Assembly: GCA_937872175.1 (NCBI GenBank)
Contig: CALMPI010000011.1
Span: 1-64,000 of the forward strand
Reading direction: 5' to 3'
Length of the DNA stretch: 64,000 bases
Source: an uncultured Flavobacteriales bacterium
GTDB lineage: Bacteria > Bacteroidota > Bacteroidia > Flavobacteriales_F > PHOS-HE28
Below are positions 31,540 to 41,546 of the stretch, one piece after another. The position numbers and the translations under genes were made by a program. Each line of letters opens with the position of its first letter. Position 1 is the first letter of the stretch. The notes beneath the pieces were generated by a model. It was not told the DNA's origin. It saw only the letters and a list, made by a program, of their open reading frames with translations, and made no database searches.

Positions 31540-34424
31540 CGCAGTTCGTTGCTGAGGTATCGGGCGGTATGGCCGCGGCCCATGCGTACGACCTCCTCGG
31601 GCGTTCCACGGGCCACGATGCGTCCGCCGCCATCGCCACCCTCGGGGCCCATGTCGATCACATGGTCGGCCACCTTGATGATGTCCATGTTGTGTTCCAC
31701 GACGAGCACCGTGTTGCCCTGGTCGACCAGCCGGTCGAGCACGGCGATCAGCTGCCGTACGTCCTCGAAATGGAGGCCGGTGGTGGGCTCGTCGAGGATG
31801 TAGAGCGTGCTGCCGGTGCCGCGTCGCCCGAGCTCACTGGCGAGCTTGATGCGTTGTGCCTCGCCTCCGCTGAGGGTGGTGCTGCTCTGTCCAAGGGTCA
31901 CGTATCCAAGGCCCACATCGATCAGGGTGCGCAGCTTCACGGCCAGCTGGGGAAGGTCGGCGAAGTGCTCCAGGGCCTCCTCCACGCTCATGTCCAACAC
32001 GTCCGCGATGCTTCGGCCCTTGAAGCGCACTTCGAGCGTTTCGCGGTCGTACCGCTTGCCGCGGCAGGTCTCGCAGGGCACGTCCACATCCGGCAGGAAG
32101 TTCATGGCGATGGTGCGCACGCCGGCACCCTTGCAGGTCTCGCAGCGCCCGCCGGCGGTGTTGAACGAGAAGCGACCCGCCTTGTAGCCGCGCACTTTGG
32201 CGCCCGGCAGTTGGGCGTAGAGCTGGCGGATGGCGTCGAACAGCCCGGTGTAGGTGGCGGGATTGCTGCGCGGTGTGCGTCCGATCGGGCTCTGGTCCAC
32301 CTCGATCACCTTGTCCAGGTGCGCCAGCCCATCCACCTTGCGGTGGGGCAGGGGCCGCGTGTCGGCGCGGTGGAAGTGGCGGGCCAGGATCGGGTAGAGG
32401 GTGTCGCCGATGAGGGTGCTTTTCCCGCTGCCGCTCACACCGGTGACGCAGATGAACATGCCGAGGGGCAGCACCAGGTCCACATCCTTGAGGTTGTGGC
32501 CGGTGGCGCCGAGCACCGAGAGCCGGTGACCGTTTCCGGTGCGGCGCTGGCGCGGTACGGGGATGTTGAGCTCGTCGCGCAGATAGCGGCCCGTGAGGCT
32601 GTCCGCGTTGCGCACCTCCGCGGGCGTCCCCTGGGCCACGATGCGGCCGCCGTGCTCGCCGGCACCCGGACCGATGTCGATCAGGTGGTCGGCCTGCACC
32701 ATCATCTCCTTGTCGTGCTCCACCACGATCACGCTGTTGCCCCCATCGCGCAGGTGGCGCAGGCTGGCGATGAGCCGGTGGTCGTCGCGCTGATGCAGGC
32801 CGATGCTGGGCTCGTCCAGGATGTAGAGGACCCCGGTGAGCTGGCTGCCGATCTGGGTGGCCAGCCTGATCCGCTGGGCCTCGCCACCGCTCAGGGTGCG
32901 GGCGCTGCGGTCCAGCGTGAGATACTCGAGGCCCACGTCGATGAGGAACCGGGTGCGCGCGGTGATCTCCTTCACGACATCGCGTGCGATCAACGCCTGA
33001 CGTCCCTCGAGGCGGTCCAGCAGCCCTTCGGTATGGGCGTGCAGCCGGTCCAGCGGCATCGAGGCGAGCTCGTGGATGTTGAGCCCGTCGAGCCGGAAGT
33101 GCAGCGCGGTGCGCTTCAGGCGTGTGCCCTTGCATTCGGGGCAGGCCACCATGTGCGTGAACTGCTCGGCCCATTTCTGGGCCTGCGCGCCGCCTTCCTT
33201 CGCCTGTTCAAGGATGAAGGGGATGATGCCCTCGAACTGCACGGTGCGGTCGCTCAGTCCCACCTGGCTGCTCACGCGGAGCGGCTCGTCCAGGCCGTTG
33301 AGCAGTGCGGCCACCACCGGGTCGCCCATCTCCTCCACGGGCGTGTCCAGATCGTGACCGAAGCCGGCCAGCACGGCCTCCACCTGACGGAAGACCCAGG
33401 AGTTCTTGAAGCTGCCCAGGGGCAGCACGGCGCCGCGGCGGATGCTCTTGCTGCGGTCGGGGATGATCTTGCCGATGGCCACATCGGTCACCTGGCCCAG
33501 GCCGCTGCACCGGGGGCACGCGCCGTAGGGACTGTTGAAGCTGAACAGGTTCGGTTCAGGCTCCTCGTAGGCGATGCCGCTCGTGGGGCACATGAGGTGG
33601 CGGCTCAGGTAGCGGGGCTGCGTGCCGTCCGGTGCCAGGGCCATCAGGTTGCCCTTGCCGAGCTTCAGGGCGAGGTCGCAGGCATCGGCCAGCCGTTTAC
33701 GGCCGGGGCCGGACCGGCTTTCGGCAGGCACCTTCAACCGGTCGATCACCACCTCGATGTCGTGCACCTTGTAGCGGTCCAGGCGGGGCCGGGTGGTGAG
33801 GTCGATCACCTTGCCGTCCACGCGGGCCCGGAGGAAGCCCTGCCGCAGGAACTGCTCGAAGAGCTCCTTGTAATGCCCTTTGCGGCCGCGTACGACGGGG
33901 GCGAGCACGAGCAGCTCACCACCGGCGTGCTCCTCCATCAGCAGGTCCACGATGCGGGCATCGGTGTAGCGCACCATGCGTTCCCCCGTGACGTAGGAGT
34001 ATGCGTCCGCGGCCCGGGCGTAGAGCAGGCGCAACAGGTCGTAGATCTCGGTCACCGTGCCCACGGTGCTGCGCGGGTTGCGACTGATGGTCTTTTGTTC
34101 GATGGCGATCACGGGACTGAGCCCGGTGATGAGGTCCACATCGGGGCGCTCGATGCCGCCGAGGAACTGCCGCGCATAGGCGTTGAAGGTCTCAATGTAG
34201 CGGCGCTGCCCTTCGGCGTGCAGGGTGTCGAAGGCGAGGCTGCTCTTGCCGCTTCCGCTGAGGCCTGTGATCACCACGAGCTGGTCGCGGGGGATCACCA
34301 CGTCGATGTTCTTCAGGTTGTGGACACGGGCGCCCAGCACCTCGATGGCGGCATCGCCGGTCGGTGGTGCGGTGGCGCTGGCGGTGTCCGCAGCTTCACT
34401 CGTCCTGGGCACCTTCCGCGGCAT
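31536..34424 (-). CDS. uvrA: Excinuclease ABC subunit A
   Basis: A 962-residue damage-recognition ATPase of nucleotide excision repair. Walker A motifs are at ~54-61 (GLSGSGKS) and in the second half (GVSGSGKS). Two ABC signatures ([12 protein letters not shown] and [12 protein letters not shown]) and [22 protein letters not shown] are intact. Zinc modules: PRCSGLG, CPECKG, and CETCKG with [10 protein letters not shown]. The first module reads MCPTSG where most UvrA proteins have CPxC, so one Cys is replaced by Ser. The start at 34424 lies inside the end of the lytic transglycosylase gene (29-base overlap); its Ala/Thr-rich N-terminal ~25 residues are dispensable-looking, so a later start is possible. 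Confidence 0.97.
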   Translation of the reverse strand: MPRKVPRTSEAADTASATAPPTGDAAIEVLGARVHNLKNIDVVIPRDQLVVITGLSGSGKSSLAFDTLHAEGQRRYIETFNAYARQFLGGIERPDVDLITGLSPVIAIEQKTISRNPRSTVGTVTEIYDLLRLLYARAADAYSYVTGERMVRYTDARIVDLLMEEHAGGELLVLAPVVRGRKGHYKELFEQFLRQGFLRARVDGKVIDLTTRPRLDRYKVHDIEVVIDRLKVPAESRSGPGRKRLADACDLALKLGKGNLMALAPDGTQPRYLSRHLMCPTSGIAYEEPEPNLFSFNSPYGACPRCSGLGQVTDVAIGKIIPDRSKSIRRGAVLPLGSFKNSWVFRQVEAVLAGFGHDLDTPVEEMGDPVVAALLNGLDEPLRVSSQVGLSDRTVQFEGIIPFILEQAKEGGAQAQKWAEQFTHMVACPECKGTRLKRTALHFRLDGLNIHELASMPLDRLHAHTEGLLDRLEGRQALIARDVVKEITARTRFLIDVGLEYLTLDRSARTLSGGEAQRIRLATQIGSQLTGVLYILDEPSIGLHQRDDHRLIASLRHLRDGGNSVIVVEHDKEMMVQADHLIDIGPGAGEHGGRIVAQGTPAEVRNADSLTGRYLRDELNIPVPRQRRTGNGHRLSVLGATGHNLKDVDLVLPLGMFICVTGVSGSGKSTLIGDTLYPILARHFHRADTRPLPHRKVDGLAHLDKVIEVDQSPIGRTPRSNPATYTGLFDAIRQLYAQLPGAKVRGYKAGRFSFNTAGGRCETCKGAGVRTIAMNFLPDVDVPCETCRGKRYDRETLEVRFKGRSIADVLDMSVEEALEHFADLPQLAVKLRTLIDVGLGYVTLGQSSTTLSGGEAQRIKLASELGRRGTGSTLYILDEPTTGLHFEDVRQLIAVLDRLVDQGNTVLVVEHNMDIIKVADHVIDMGPEGGDGGGRIVARGTPEEVVRMGRGHTARYLSNELR

Positions 34425-35373
34425 CGAAATCGGCGGCAGGCAGCAGCAGCTCGTAGCGCCGGCCCGCGGGGTTGGACAGGCGGGTCTCCCGCAGCCAGGG
34501 GTTCAACAGCTTGAGCACCTTGTAGGAGGTGCCCTGCTCGGCCGCGAAGGCGGCCAGGTCGCTCACGGGCCCGTCCACCACGTGGGTGCGGACCTTGTAA
34601 GGCGCGTAAAGGTCCTTGGCGCGGATATGGAACCCGTAGCGGCCCGGGTCGGCCATGATCTCCTTCATCGCGAGGGCCCGGAACACATAGCGGGAGGTCT
34701 CCTCCGGCAGGAGCAGGTCGTAGTAGTCCCTGGCGTTCTGCCGGCCGATCTGCTTGTCGAGCCCGCCGATGCCCAGATTGTACGAGGCCATGGCCATGGC
34801 CCAGGAACCGTAGCGGGCGTAGGCCTCCTTCAGGTACCGTGCCGCGGCCCGTGTGCTCTTCACCACGTTGTAGCGCTCGTCCACCTCGCTGCTCACCTCC
34901 AGGCCGTAGCGCGGGGCGGTGTCCTTCATGAACTGCCAGAAGCCCGCCGCGCCCATGGGGCTCACCGCGTTGGTGAAGCCGCTCTCGATGAGGGAGATGT
35001 ACTTGAGGTCCTCGGGCACGCCCTCCTCGCGAAGCACCTGTTCGATGAGGGGGAACCACCGCGCGGCCCGTTTGTGCGCGAGGATGGAGTTGCTCTGCCA
35101 GTAGGTGTTCACCAGCAGTTCGCGGTCCAGCCGTTCGCGCACATCGAGCTTCTCCAGCGGAACACGCTCGCCGCACAGCTCCACGGTGTTCGGCAGGGTG
35201 AGGGAGAAGATCTTGTAGCTGGCGTTGAAGTGGCGTTGGTGGTCCAGGTCGTTGTGCTCCTCGATCACCGCGTACGTGAACAGGTTGGCGACCAGCACAC
35301 CGGCCAACAGCAGGGTGCCCGCCCCGGCGATGCGCAGGGCGTGGATGAGCGGGGTGCGTGGTTCAGGGGCCAT
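34396..35373 (-). CDS. Membrane-anchored lytic transglycosylase (SLT/MltD-like)
   Basis: A 325-residue murein-cleaving enzyme that forms 1,6-anhydro-muropeptides. The start at 35373 gives an N-terminal membrane anchor (residues ~16-36). The SLT domain has the catalytic Glu130 in [20 protein letters not shown], followed by [26 protein letters not shown] and [12 protein letters not shown] degenerate LysM-like region closes the protein ([13 protein letters not shown]). It overlaps the upstream WecA-like gene by 11 bases and the downstream uvrA by 29 bases. The context suggests murein remodelling coupled to polysaccharide export. Confidence 0.92.
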   Translation of the reverse strand: MAPEPRTPLIHALRIAGAGTLLLAGVLVANLFTYAVIEEHNDLDHQRHFNASYKIFSLTLPNTVELCGERVPLEKLDVRERLDRELLVNTYWQSNSILAHKRAARWFPLIEQVLREEGVPEDLKYISLIESGFTNAVSPMGAAGFWQFMKDTAPRYGLEVSSEVDERYNVVKSTRAAARYLKEAYARYGSWAMAMASYNLGIGGLDKQIGRQNARDYYDLLLPEETSRYVFRALAMKEIMADPGRYGFHIRAKDLYAPYKVRTHVVDGPVSDLAAFAAEQGTSYKVLKLLNPWLRETRLSNPAGRRYELLLPAADFDAAEGAQDE

Positions 35374-36457
35374 GGCCGGATCGCGCTGGACGAGGGCGCC
35401 GCGTGGGCAGGTAGAGCACAAGGAAGACGACGATGGCGTACAGAACGAAGATCGCCGTGTGAAGGTTCCCCCAGTCGCCCACGAAGCGCAGCGCCGCAAA
35501 GTTAAGGAACACGCTGAGGGCCCCGAGCGCGCTGAAAGTGAGGGCCACCTGGGCATCGCTCAGGCCCAGGTAGCTCAGGTGATGGGTGGTGTGGTCGCGG
35601 CCGCCGACGAAGGGGCTTCGTCCCTTTCCGATCCGGTTGATGGTCACGGTGGTGGTGTCCACGATGGGCAGCAGGAACACCACGAGGGTCATGACCGCCT
35701 GGCGCCAGTGCTCATCCGCGCCGCTCACCGGGGAGGGGGCGTTCCAGAAACAGCGGATCCCGACGAAGGCGAGGTACACGCCCAGGAACTGGCTGCCCGT
35801 ATCGCCCATGAACATCCTGCTGGGGTTCCAGTTGTAGAACAGAAAGCCGGCCAGCGCTGCGATGGTGCCCACCAGCAGCACCATGTGCACACCCTCCACC
35901 GGTCCCAGCATCAGGTGCACCACCAGGCCGTTGAGCAGGATGAAGATGGAGACCACCGTGGTGATGGCGTCCATGTTGTCCAGCATGTTGATGGAGTTCA
36001 TGATGCCGACGACCCACACGACGGTGAGCAGCATGTCGGCCCAGGGTGCGCCGAAGAACTGGATGCCGTTGCCCGAGGCGACGAGCAGTGCGCCGCAGCC
36101 CACCTGGGCGAGGAACTTCAGGACGGGGCGCGTGTTGTAGGCATCATCGGCAAGGCCGAGGAGGAAGCCGAGCGAGGTGGCCGCGATGAGGCCCAGCAGA
36201 CCTGGCTGCCAGAGCGGCGCCAGGGCCGGGAAGAACACGCCGTTCACCGAGAACGCGCCGAGGAAGACGATGAAGAAGGCGATGCCCCCGAAGGCGGGCT
36301 TGTGGGTGGCGCTCCAGCGCACCAGGTCCGTGTTGTGCTCGCGCGAGCCTAGGGTGCGCGCGAAGCGCATGAAGAGCGAATTGATCAGCAGCGAGAAGAG
36401 GACCGCGGCGAAGAAGAGGCCGGAGTAGATGAGGAAGAGCTGTGCCGGGGTGTACAT
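35363..36457 (-). CDS. WecA/MraY-like glycosyl-1-phosphate transferase
   Basis: A 364-residue polytopic membrane protein (about 10-11 segments) that would transfer a sugar-1-phosphate from UDP-sugar to undecaprenyl phosphate, starting a polysaccharide chain. Conserved motifs: [32 protein letters not shown] and the His-rich [11 protein letters not shown] loop. It is more like WecA/TagO than MraY because of this HxxHH loop and the neighbouring RmlC and Wza/Wzc genes. It starts 8 bases after rmlC and its 3' end overlaps the lytic transglycosylase gene by 11 bases. The sugar is not predictable from sequence. Confidence 0.9.
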   Translation of the reverse strand: MYTPAQLFLIYSGLFFAAVLFSLLINSLFMRFARTLGSREHNTDLVRWSATHKPAFGGIAFFIVFLGAFSVNGVFFPALAPLWQPGLLGLIAATSLGFLLGLADDAYNTRPVLKFLAQVGCGALLVASGNGIQFFGAPWADMLLTVVWVVGIMNSINMLDNMDAITTVVSIFILLNGLVVHLMLGPVEGVHMVLLVGTIAALAGFLFYNWNPSRMFMGDTGSQFLGVYLAFVGIRCFWNAPSPVSGADEHWRQAVMTLVVFLLPIVDTTTVTINRIGKGRSPFVGGRDHTTHHLSYLGLSDAQVALTFSALGALSVFLNFAALRFVGDWGNLHTAIFVLYAIVVFLVLYLPTRRPRPARSGHGP

Positions 36458-36465
36458 GGCCGGGG

Positions 36466-37014
36466 CTAGGCAAGCGTCGCCAGCAGGTCCTTCAGGGGAA
36501 GGCCCGCCTGGTCCTTGGCGTTCACGATCGGAGCGGTCACGCCCCACTCGATCGCCAGGGCGGGATCGTTCCAGAGCAGCGTGCGTTCGGCCGCCGGGTC
36601 CCAGTAGCGCGAGCATTTGTACTGGAAGAGGGTGTTGTCCTCCAGCACCGCCAGACCGTGGGCGAACCATTCGGGGATGAACAGCATCACCGGCGCGCTG
36701 TCGTCGAGCCGGATGCTGAAATGCCGGCCGAGGGTCGGGCTGTCGGCACGCAGGTCCACGCACACATCGAGCACGGCACCACGCGCCACGCGCACCAGCT
36801 TGGCCTGTGCCGATACGCCCACCTGCAGGTGCAGACCGCGCAGCACGTTCCTGCGCGATACGGATTCATTGTCCTGCACGAAGCGCAGGTCCAGACCGGT
36901 GGCGGCGGCGAAGGTCCGCTCGTTGAAGCTTTCCAGAAAGTGACCCCGGTCGTCGCGGTGCACGGTGGGCCGCAGGACCAGAAGTCCGGGAAGTGGGGTG
37001 GTCTCGATCCGCAT
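36466..37014 (-). CDS. rfbC: dTDP-4-dehydrorhamnose 3,5-epimerase (RmlC family)
   Basis: A 182-residue cupin epimerase of dTDP-L-rhamnose synthesis. Family motifs: DDRGHFLESFN, VQDNESVSRRNVLRGLH (catalytic His), AKLVRVARGAVLDVCVDLR, PEWFAHGL and YKCSRYWDP (catalytic Tyr region). The usual RGLHFQ is RGLHLQ. The other rhamnose genes (rmlA, B, D) are not in the window. Its ATG overlaps the last base of the Wzc-like gene stop, so it is coupled to it. A role in a rhamnose- or related deoxysugar-containing exopolysaccharide is inferred. Confidence 0.92.
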   Translation of the reverse strand: MRIETTPLPGLLVLRPTVHRDDRGHFLESFNERTFAAATGLDLRFVQDNESVSRRNVLRGLHLQVGVSAQAKLVRVARGAVLDVCVDLRADSPTLGRHFSIRLDDSAPVMLFIPEWFAHGLAVLEDNTLFQYKCSRYWDPAAERTLLWNDPALAIEWGVTAPIVNAKDQAGLPLKDLLATLA

Positions 37015-39494
37015 CAGCCCCTGCCGGTGAGTTTGTCCAGGAACCCCGTACGCCGTCCCCGCTTGCCACCCTTCCGGTCCCCACGGTCCTCGTAGTAGCC
37101 GTACCCGGTGCCGTAGCCATGGCCGTAACCATAGCCGTAGCCATAGCCGTAGCCGTAGTTGTAGCCGTACTTGTTGCGGTCGATGTCCACGCCGTTGAGG
37201 ATGGTGGTGATGCGGGTGATCCGGTTCTCGTTGATCAGGCGGTCCACGTTGTGGATGAAGGCCTTCTTGCTGTAGTCCGAGCGGAAGATGTAGATGGGAT
37301 AGTCGGCGCGCTGGATCATGGCGATGCCGTCGGTGACGAGGCCCACGGGCGGATTGTCGATGAGGATCACATCATAGCTCTTCTTGAGCTCCTCGATGAT
37401 GAGGTTCATGCGTTCACTGATCACCAGTTCGGACGGGTTCGGCGGGATGGGGCCGGCGGTGATGAAGTACAGGTTCTGAAGGGCGCTCTGCTGGATGCAG
37501 TTCTCCAGGGTGTCCTTGTTGATGAGCAGGGTGCTCATGCCGCGCACGTTGTCCACGCCGAAGCCCAGGTGGATCTTGGGTTTCCGCATGTCGAGGTCCA
37601 GCACGATGACGCGCTTCCCGCTGAACGCGATGATGCCGGCCAGGTTGATCGCCACGAAGGTCTTCCCCTCGCCGCTGATGGTGCTGGTGATGGCGATGAG
37701 CTTCGGCCCCGGACTGTTGTCCACGAACTGCATGTTCGTGCGCACGGTCCGGAAGCTCTCGGCGATCAGGCTCTTGGGGTTCTTGTCGACGAGCAGCTGG
37801 CTGATGGGGATCTCCTTCTTGTACTTGGGGATCATGCCCAGGATGCCGATGGACGCGCTGGATGTCTTGGCGATGTCGTTCAGCGAGGTGATGTTGTCGT
37901 GGAGCACATAGCGCACCAGCACGATGAGGAAGCTGATCACCATGCCGGTGAGCAGGTAGGAGAAGATGACCAGGTTGCGGTTGGGCGCCATCGGCACCGC
38001 GGGGATCACCGGTCGCTCCAGGACCTTGTTGTCCGGCACGAAACCGGCGCGGCTGATCCGGTACTCGATGTCCTTCTCCAGCAGCAGGGTGTAGTACTTC
38101 TCGTTGATCTGGAACAGGCGGTCGATGCGGGCGAACTCGAGCTCCTTCTCGGGAAGGGTGAGGAAGCGCGCCTCGTGCTGCAGGATGATGTCCTGGTACT
38201 CCTTCACCTTGTCGGTGAGCCGCGCGCGCAGGCTGCGGATGCTGTTCACCACGAGGCCCTTCTGCACCTGGATGCGATGCTCCACATCGCGCACGGCCTG
38301 GTTGCTGGGCGTGGCCTCCAGAAAGAGCTCCTCGCGTTCCAGGAGGAGCTTCTGCAGCGATTCGATCATGGTCGTGAGCGAACGCTCGTACGTGGTGCCG
38401 ACCAGGAGGGGCATCAGGTTGTACACATCGATGTCGCCCAGGGCCTTGTCGGTGGACTGTTCGATGGCGGCCAGAAGGTCCATCTCCACCTGCACCTCCA
38501 CGATGCGGTCCTCGTATTCCCGCACGCGGTTCAGATAGATCGGTGTCAGTTCGCTCATGTCGGACACCTTGTTCTCCATCTTGAAGGCCTGCATGCGGTA
38601 CTCGGATTCGCGGAGCTTGTCGAACACGGTGTCCTTCTGCGATTCGATGAACCGGAGGATGCTCTCGGCGCTCTCGCGCATCCGTTCCACGTCATAGCCG
38701 ATGTAGGTCTCGGCCATGGCCTCGGCGAGGTCGCGCGCCAGCACAGGGTTGTTGTCGCGGCAGTCGATGGCCACGGTGCGGGCGTCGTTGTCCAGGATGC
38801 GGGCGTCGATCTGCTTGGAGTACTGGGCCACCAGGCTTGCCGGGCTGTTGATCCGGAAATAGGTGGACCCATCGGCCTCCATGCGCTCCTTCATCGCCAC
38901 ATCGTCGAGCCACACGCTGCAGCGGAAGTGCGGGGTGGTGACGCGTTCGCTGAGGTCGAAGGTGAGGGTGAGCGGCTGCCCGGCCACGGTATAGGTGAAG
39001 GTCGCCTTGCCCTCGGTGTCCAGGTCGATGAAGATGGGCAGGTCCCGCACCCGGGGGTCGAGCACCTCGACGTCCTCGATGCGGAAGAAGGTGCCGGTGT
39101 AGAGCTCGTTGGTGAGGATCTGGCCCTTGTAGAAGTAACTGACCTCCAGTGGAAGCTTGCGCAGCACCTTGTCGATGAAGAACTTGGACCGGAGCAGCTC
39201 CACGTCGGCCAGCAGGTTCTTGTCCTCCACGAACTGGTTCATCTCCAGCACCAGCTGGGCGTTGTTGCTCTCGCGGATCTGGAGGATGGCGCCGCTCTTG
39301 AAGGTGGGCGCGGTGTAGCGGAGGTAGAGGTAGGCCGCGGCGCCCGACAGGATGATGCAGAGCAGGATCCAGATCGAGGATCGCTTGATGATGTACAGGA
39401 ACAGCCCGAGGTCGAACTCGTTGCTGAAGTTCGTGATCCGCTCCCGATAGCTGTCGAGGGTGATGTTCCGCTGGCTGACGTCCTCGTTCAGCAT
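37014..39494 (-). CDS. Wzc-like polysaccharide co-polymerase / BY-kinase
   Basis: An 826-residue inner-membrane protein that controls exopolysaccharide chain length and export. Two transmembrane segments flank a large periplasmic domain: ~38-58 (SSIWILLCIILSGAAAYLY) and ~505-525 (LVIFSYLLTGMVISFLIVLV); coiled-coil stretches fill ~280-470. The cytoplasmic tyrosine kinase has Walker A at ~605 (STISGEGKT), Walker A' (VIVLDLDMRKPK) and Walker B (VILIDNPP). The C-terminus is an exceptional Tyr/Gly run (GYNYGYGYGYGYGYGHGYG and on), the expected autophosphorylation cluster, followed by a basic tail. It starts 7 bases after the Wza-like gene. Confidence 0.95.
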   Translation of the reverse strand: MLNEDVSQRNITLDSYRERITNFSNEFDLGLFLYIIKRSSIWILLCIILSGAAAYLYLRYTAPTFKSGAILQIRESNNAQLVLEMNQFVEDKNLLADVELLRSKFFIDKVLRKLPLEVSYFYKGQILTNELYTGTFFRIEDVEVLDPRVRDLPIFIDLDTEGKATFTYTVAGQPLTLTFDLSERVTTPHFRCSVWLDDVAMKERMEADGSTYFRINSPASLVAQYSKQIDARILDNDARTVAIDCRDNNPVLARDLAEAMAETYIGYDVERMRESAESILRFIESQKDTVFDKLRESEYRMQAFKMENKVSDMSELTPIYLNRVREYEDRIVEVQVEMDLLAAIEQSTDKALGDIDVYNLMPLLVGTTYERSLTTMIESLQKLLLEREELFLEATPSNQAVRDVEHRIQVQKGLVVNSIRSLRARLTDKVKEYQDIILQHEARFLTLPEKELEFARIDRLFQINEKYYTLLLEKDIEYRISRAGFVPDNKVLERPVIPAVPMAPNRNLVIFSYLLTGMVISFLIVLVRYVLHDNITSLNDIAKTSSASIGILGMIPKYKKEIPISQLLVDKNPKSLIAESFRTVRTNMQFVDNSPGPKLIAITSTISGEGKTFVAINLAGIIAFSGKRVIVLDLDMRKPKIHLGFGVDNVRGMSTLLINKDTLENCIQQSALQNLYFITAGPIPPNPSELVISERMNLIIEELKKSYDVILIDNPPVGLVTDGIAMIQRADYPIYIFRSDYSKKAFIHNVDRLINENRITRITTILNGVDIDRNKYGYNYGYGYGYGYGYGHGYGTGYGYYEDRGDRKGGKRGRRTGFLDKLTGRG
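37099..37170 (-). repeat. Hexameric coding repeat for Tyr-Gly tail
   Basis: Tandem hexamers of the type GGCTAY/GGCTAC on the minus strand encode alternating Gly-Tyr near the end of the Wzc-like protein, with Asn and His as occasional substitutes. Slipped-strand change in unit number would alter the number of kinase target tyrosines in steps of one without shifting the frame. Confidence 0.85.
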
Positions 39495-39501
39495 GCCGCC
39501 G

Positions 39502-40281
39502 CTATTGGAAGCCCCGGATGATCCCGATCACCAGCACCACGCTGGTGAGCAGGGTGATGATGGGGGTGATGTCGGCGAGCACCTCGCGCACAAGCTCCGG
39601 GTTCGGTTCCACGTACACCACATCGTCGGAGAACATCACCATGTCAGCGTACTTCAGGCCTTCGATGTCGGTCAGGTCGAACTGGAACACCTGCCTGCCG
39701 CCGGCGCCGTCGCGGCGGAACACCTTCACCTTGTGGGCGTTGCCGCGTTTGGCCACCCCACGGGCGCTGGCCAGCACCTCCAGCAGGGTGGTGTTCGCGT
39801 TCTCCAGGGGCACCACCACCGCATCGCCGCCACCGCCGGGGAAGACCACCACGCGCCGGTTGGTCACGCTCAATTGGACGAAGGGCCGGTTGTAGAACTC
39901 CATGTAGCGCTCCTCGAGCCAGGTCTCCGCCTCGCGCAGCGTTTTCCCGGCCAGGATCACGCGACCGAGGAGGGGCAGCTTCACCTTGCCATCGGGCTCC
40001 ACCAGGTAGTTGAACTGCAGGCGCTGCAGGTTCCGCGCATTGTCCGCCCCGGTGCCCATGGACACCATGTCGATCATCTTGAAGCCGTCGTTGGCGAACA
40101 GGCGGAACTGCAGGTAGTCGTTGGGCTGGATCTTGAAGGCCAGGTCCACCGTGTCGGGAATGGAGTCGAACTGATAGCCGAGGGGTGTCCTGAACATGAT
40201 GTCCCGGTTGATGGTGCAACCGCCGCCCATCACCACCACCATCGCCACCACCGCCAAGGGCGCAAGACGTGCCGTTCGCAT
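39502..40281 (-). CDS. Wza-like polysaccharide export lipoprotein
   Basis: A 259-residue outer-membrane export protein. The start at 40281 gives a signal peptide with lipobox-like VVMGGGCT (acylated Cys22). The poly_export domain has IQPNDYLQFRLFAND and LVEPDGKVKLPLLGRV, followed by SLBB-like segments (QLSVTNRRVVVFPGGGG and VKVFRRDG). A C-terminal hydrophobic segment (IITLLTSVVLVIGII) may be the outer-membrane helix. It pairs with the Wzc-like gene 7 bases downstream. An exact promoter box lies 4 bases before its ATG. Confidence 0.93.
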   Translation of the reverse strand: MRTARLAPLAVVAMVVVMGGGCTINRDIMFRTPLGYQFDSIPDTVDLAFKIQPNDYLQFRLFANDGFKMIDMVSMGTGADNARNLQRLQFNYLVEPDGKVKLPLLGRVILAGKTLREAETWLEERYMEFYNRPFVQLSVTNRRVVVFPGGGGDAVVVPLENANTTLLEVLASARGVAKRGNAHKVKVFRRDGAGGRQVFQFDLTDIEGLKYADMVMFSDDVVYVEPNPELVREVLADITPIITLLTSVVLVIGIIRGFQ

Positions 40282-40285
40282 CCCG

Positions 40286-40293
40286 CAAAAGTA
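40286..40293 (-). promoter_or_regulatory. Promoter box TACTTTTG, 4 bases before the start codon
   Basis: An exact minus-strand match to TAnnTTTG; the spacer to the ATG at 40281 is CGGG. With the box centred on -7 the first transcribed base would be the A of ATG. It would give the export genes a promoter independent of asnB and the GT4 gene. Confidence 0.65.
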
Positions 40294-40310
40294 GCGTTCT
40301 CGCCCCACGG

Positions 40311-41537
40311 TCAGTTCAGCAGGGCATCGTAGAGACGGGCCGTATCCTCGACGAGCCGCGTGTAGTGGTAGCGCTGTCGGACGAAGTCCCATCCCTGTTC
40401 CCCCATGCGGCCGCGCAGGACATCGTCCTCCACGATGCGCAGGATGGCCTCGGTGATCGTTCCCAGGTCGCCGGAGGGGCTGAGCAGGGCCGACCGGTCG
40501 GGAAGGACGACGTTCTCCACGCCACCCACGCGGGTGGTCACCACGGGTCGGTCGGAGGCCTGCGCCTCGATCAGGCTCACCGGGGTGCCCTCGTTCAACG
40601 AAGTGAGGACCACCAGGTCGACCCCGGCGTACACGATGTCCACCTCTTTGATCCAGGAGGTGAAGGTGACGGTGGCCGAAGGCACCATCGCCCCATGCCC
40701 GGCGCCATGCCCGAAGCCGTGCCCGTTGAAGATGGGCCCCACGGCATGGCTCAGGCCGAGCTCCCGGACCCGGGCTTCCAAGCGGTCGCGCTCCTCGCCG
40801 TCGCCCACGATGAAGGCGCGCACGCGCCTGCGGGTGCGCCGGGCCACGGCGGCCATGGCCTCCAGGAAGAGGTCGTGATTCTTGATGGGCACGAGCCGGC
40901 CCACGATGGCGATGGCGATCTCGTCGTCGGCCACGCCATACACGCTGCGGAAGAAGGCCCGTTTGCGCGCGCGGTCCTCCCTGAACCGGCTCAGGTCGAA
41001 GCCCAGGGGGATCACGCTCACCTTGTCGTCGGGGCAGATGCGGTGCTCGTCCACCAGCTCATGCTTCTGCTTCTCGCTGATGGCGATGATCCGGCTGGAC
41101 CGGCGGGCGAGGAAGCGCTCGATGTTCTTGTAGAGCGCGGTGCGCACCGGGCCGAAGTAGCTGTGGAAGACATGGCCATGGAAGGTGTGCACGATGGCCT
41201 TCACGCCAAGGTCCGCGGCCGCCATGCGGCCCACGGCACCGGCCTTGGCGGCATGGGTGTGCACGATGTCGGGCTTGTACTCGCGGATGAGCTGTTTGAT
41301 GCGCCGGTAGGCCCCCCGGTCGCGCCAGGGCGCCACCTCGCGTTGGAGCTCCGGCAGCACCATGGCCTCCACCCCCAGGGAACGAAGGATGTGGTGGCTG
41401 CCTTCCTCGGTGGCCTCCTGGCTGCCCCCCACGAGCAGGGTCTCATAGTTCCCCGGCAGGTACCGCGTAAGATAGGCGGCGTTGTGCGTGGGCCCCCCGA
41501 GGTTGAAGCGGTTGATGATCCGGAGGATGCGGGGCAT
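40311..41537 (-). CDS. GT4 family glycosyltransferase with a Gly/His-rich insert
   Basis: A 408-residue GT-B enzyme that transfers a sugar from a nucleotide donor. N-terminal acceptor domain: RIINRFNLGGPTHNAAYL, DIVHTHAAKAG, VHTFHGHVF. C-terminal donor domain: AIVGRLVPIKNHDLFLEA, then LTSLNEGTPVSLIEAQA, the E(x7)E-type motif. Between GLSHAV and TVTFTSW the protein has about 22 extra residues, including NGHGFGHGAGHGA, where relatives usually run straight on. The insert is in frame and lies in a loop of the donor domain. Sugar specificity is unknown. It is 9 bases after asnB and 29 bases before the Wza-like gene. Confidence 0.92.
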   Translation of the reverse strand: MPRILRIINRFNLGGPTHNAAYLTRYLPGNYETLLVGGSQEATEEGSHHILRSLGVEAMVLPELQREVAPWRDRGAYRRIKQLIREYKPDIVHTHAAKAGAVGRMAAADLGVKAIVHTFHGHVFHSYFGPVRTALYKNIERFLARRSSRIIAISEKQKHELVDEHRICPDDKVSVIPLGFDLSRFREDRARKRAFFRSVYGVADDEIAIAIVGRLVPIKNHDLFLEAMAAVARRTRRRVRAFIVGDGEERDRLEARVRELGLSHAVGPIFNGHGFGHGAGHGAMVPSATVTFTSWIKEVDIVYAGVDLVVLTSLNEGTPVSLIEAQASDRPVVTTRVGGVENVVLPDRSALLSPSGDLGTITEAILRIVEDDVLRGRMGEQGWDFVRQRYHYTRLVEDTARLYDALLN

Positions 41538-41546
41538 GGGCCGTCG

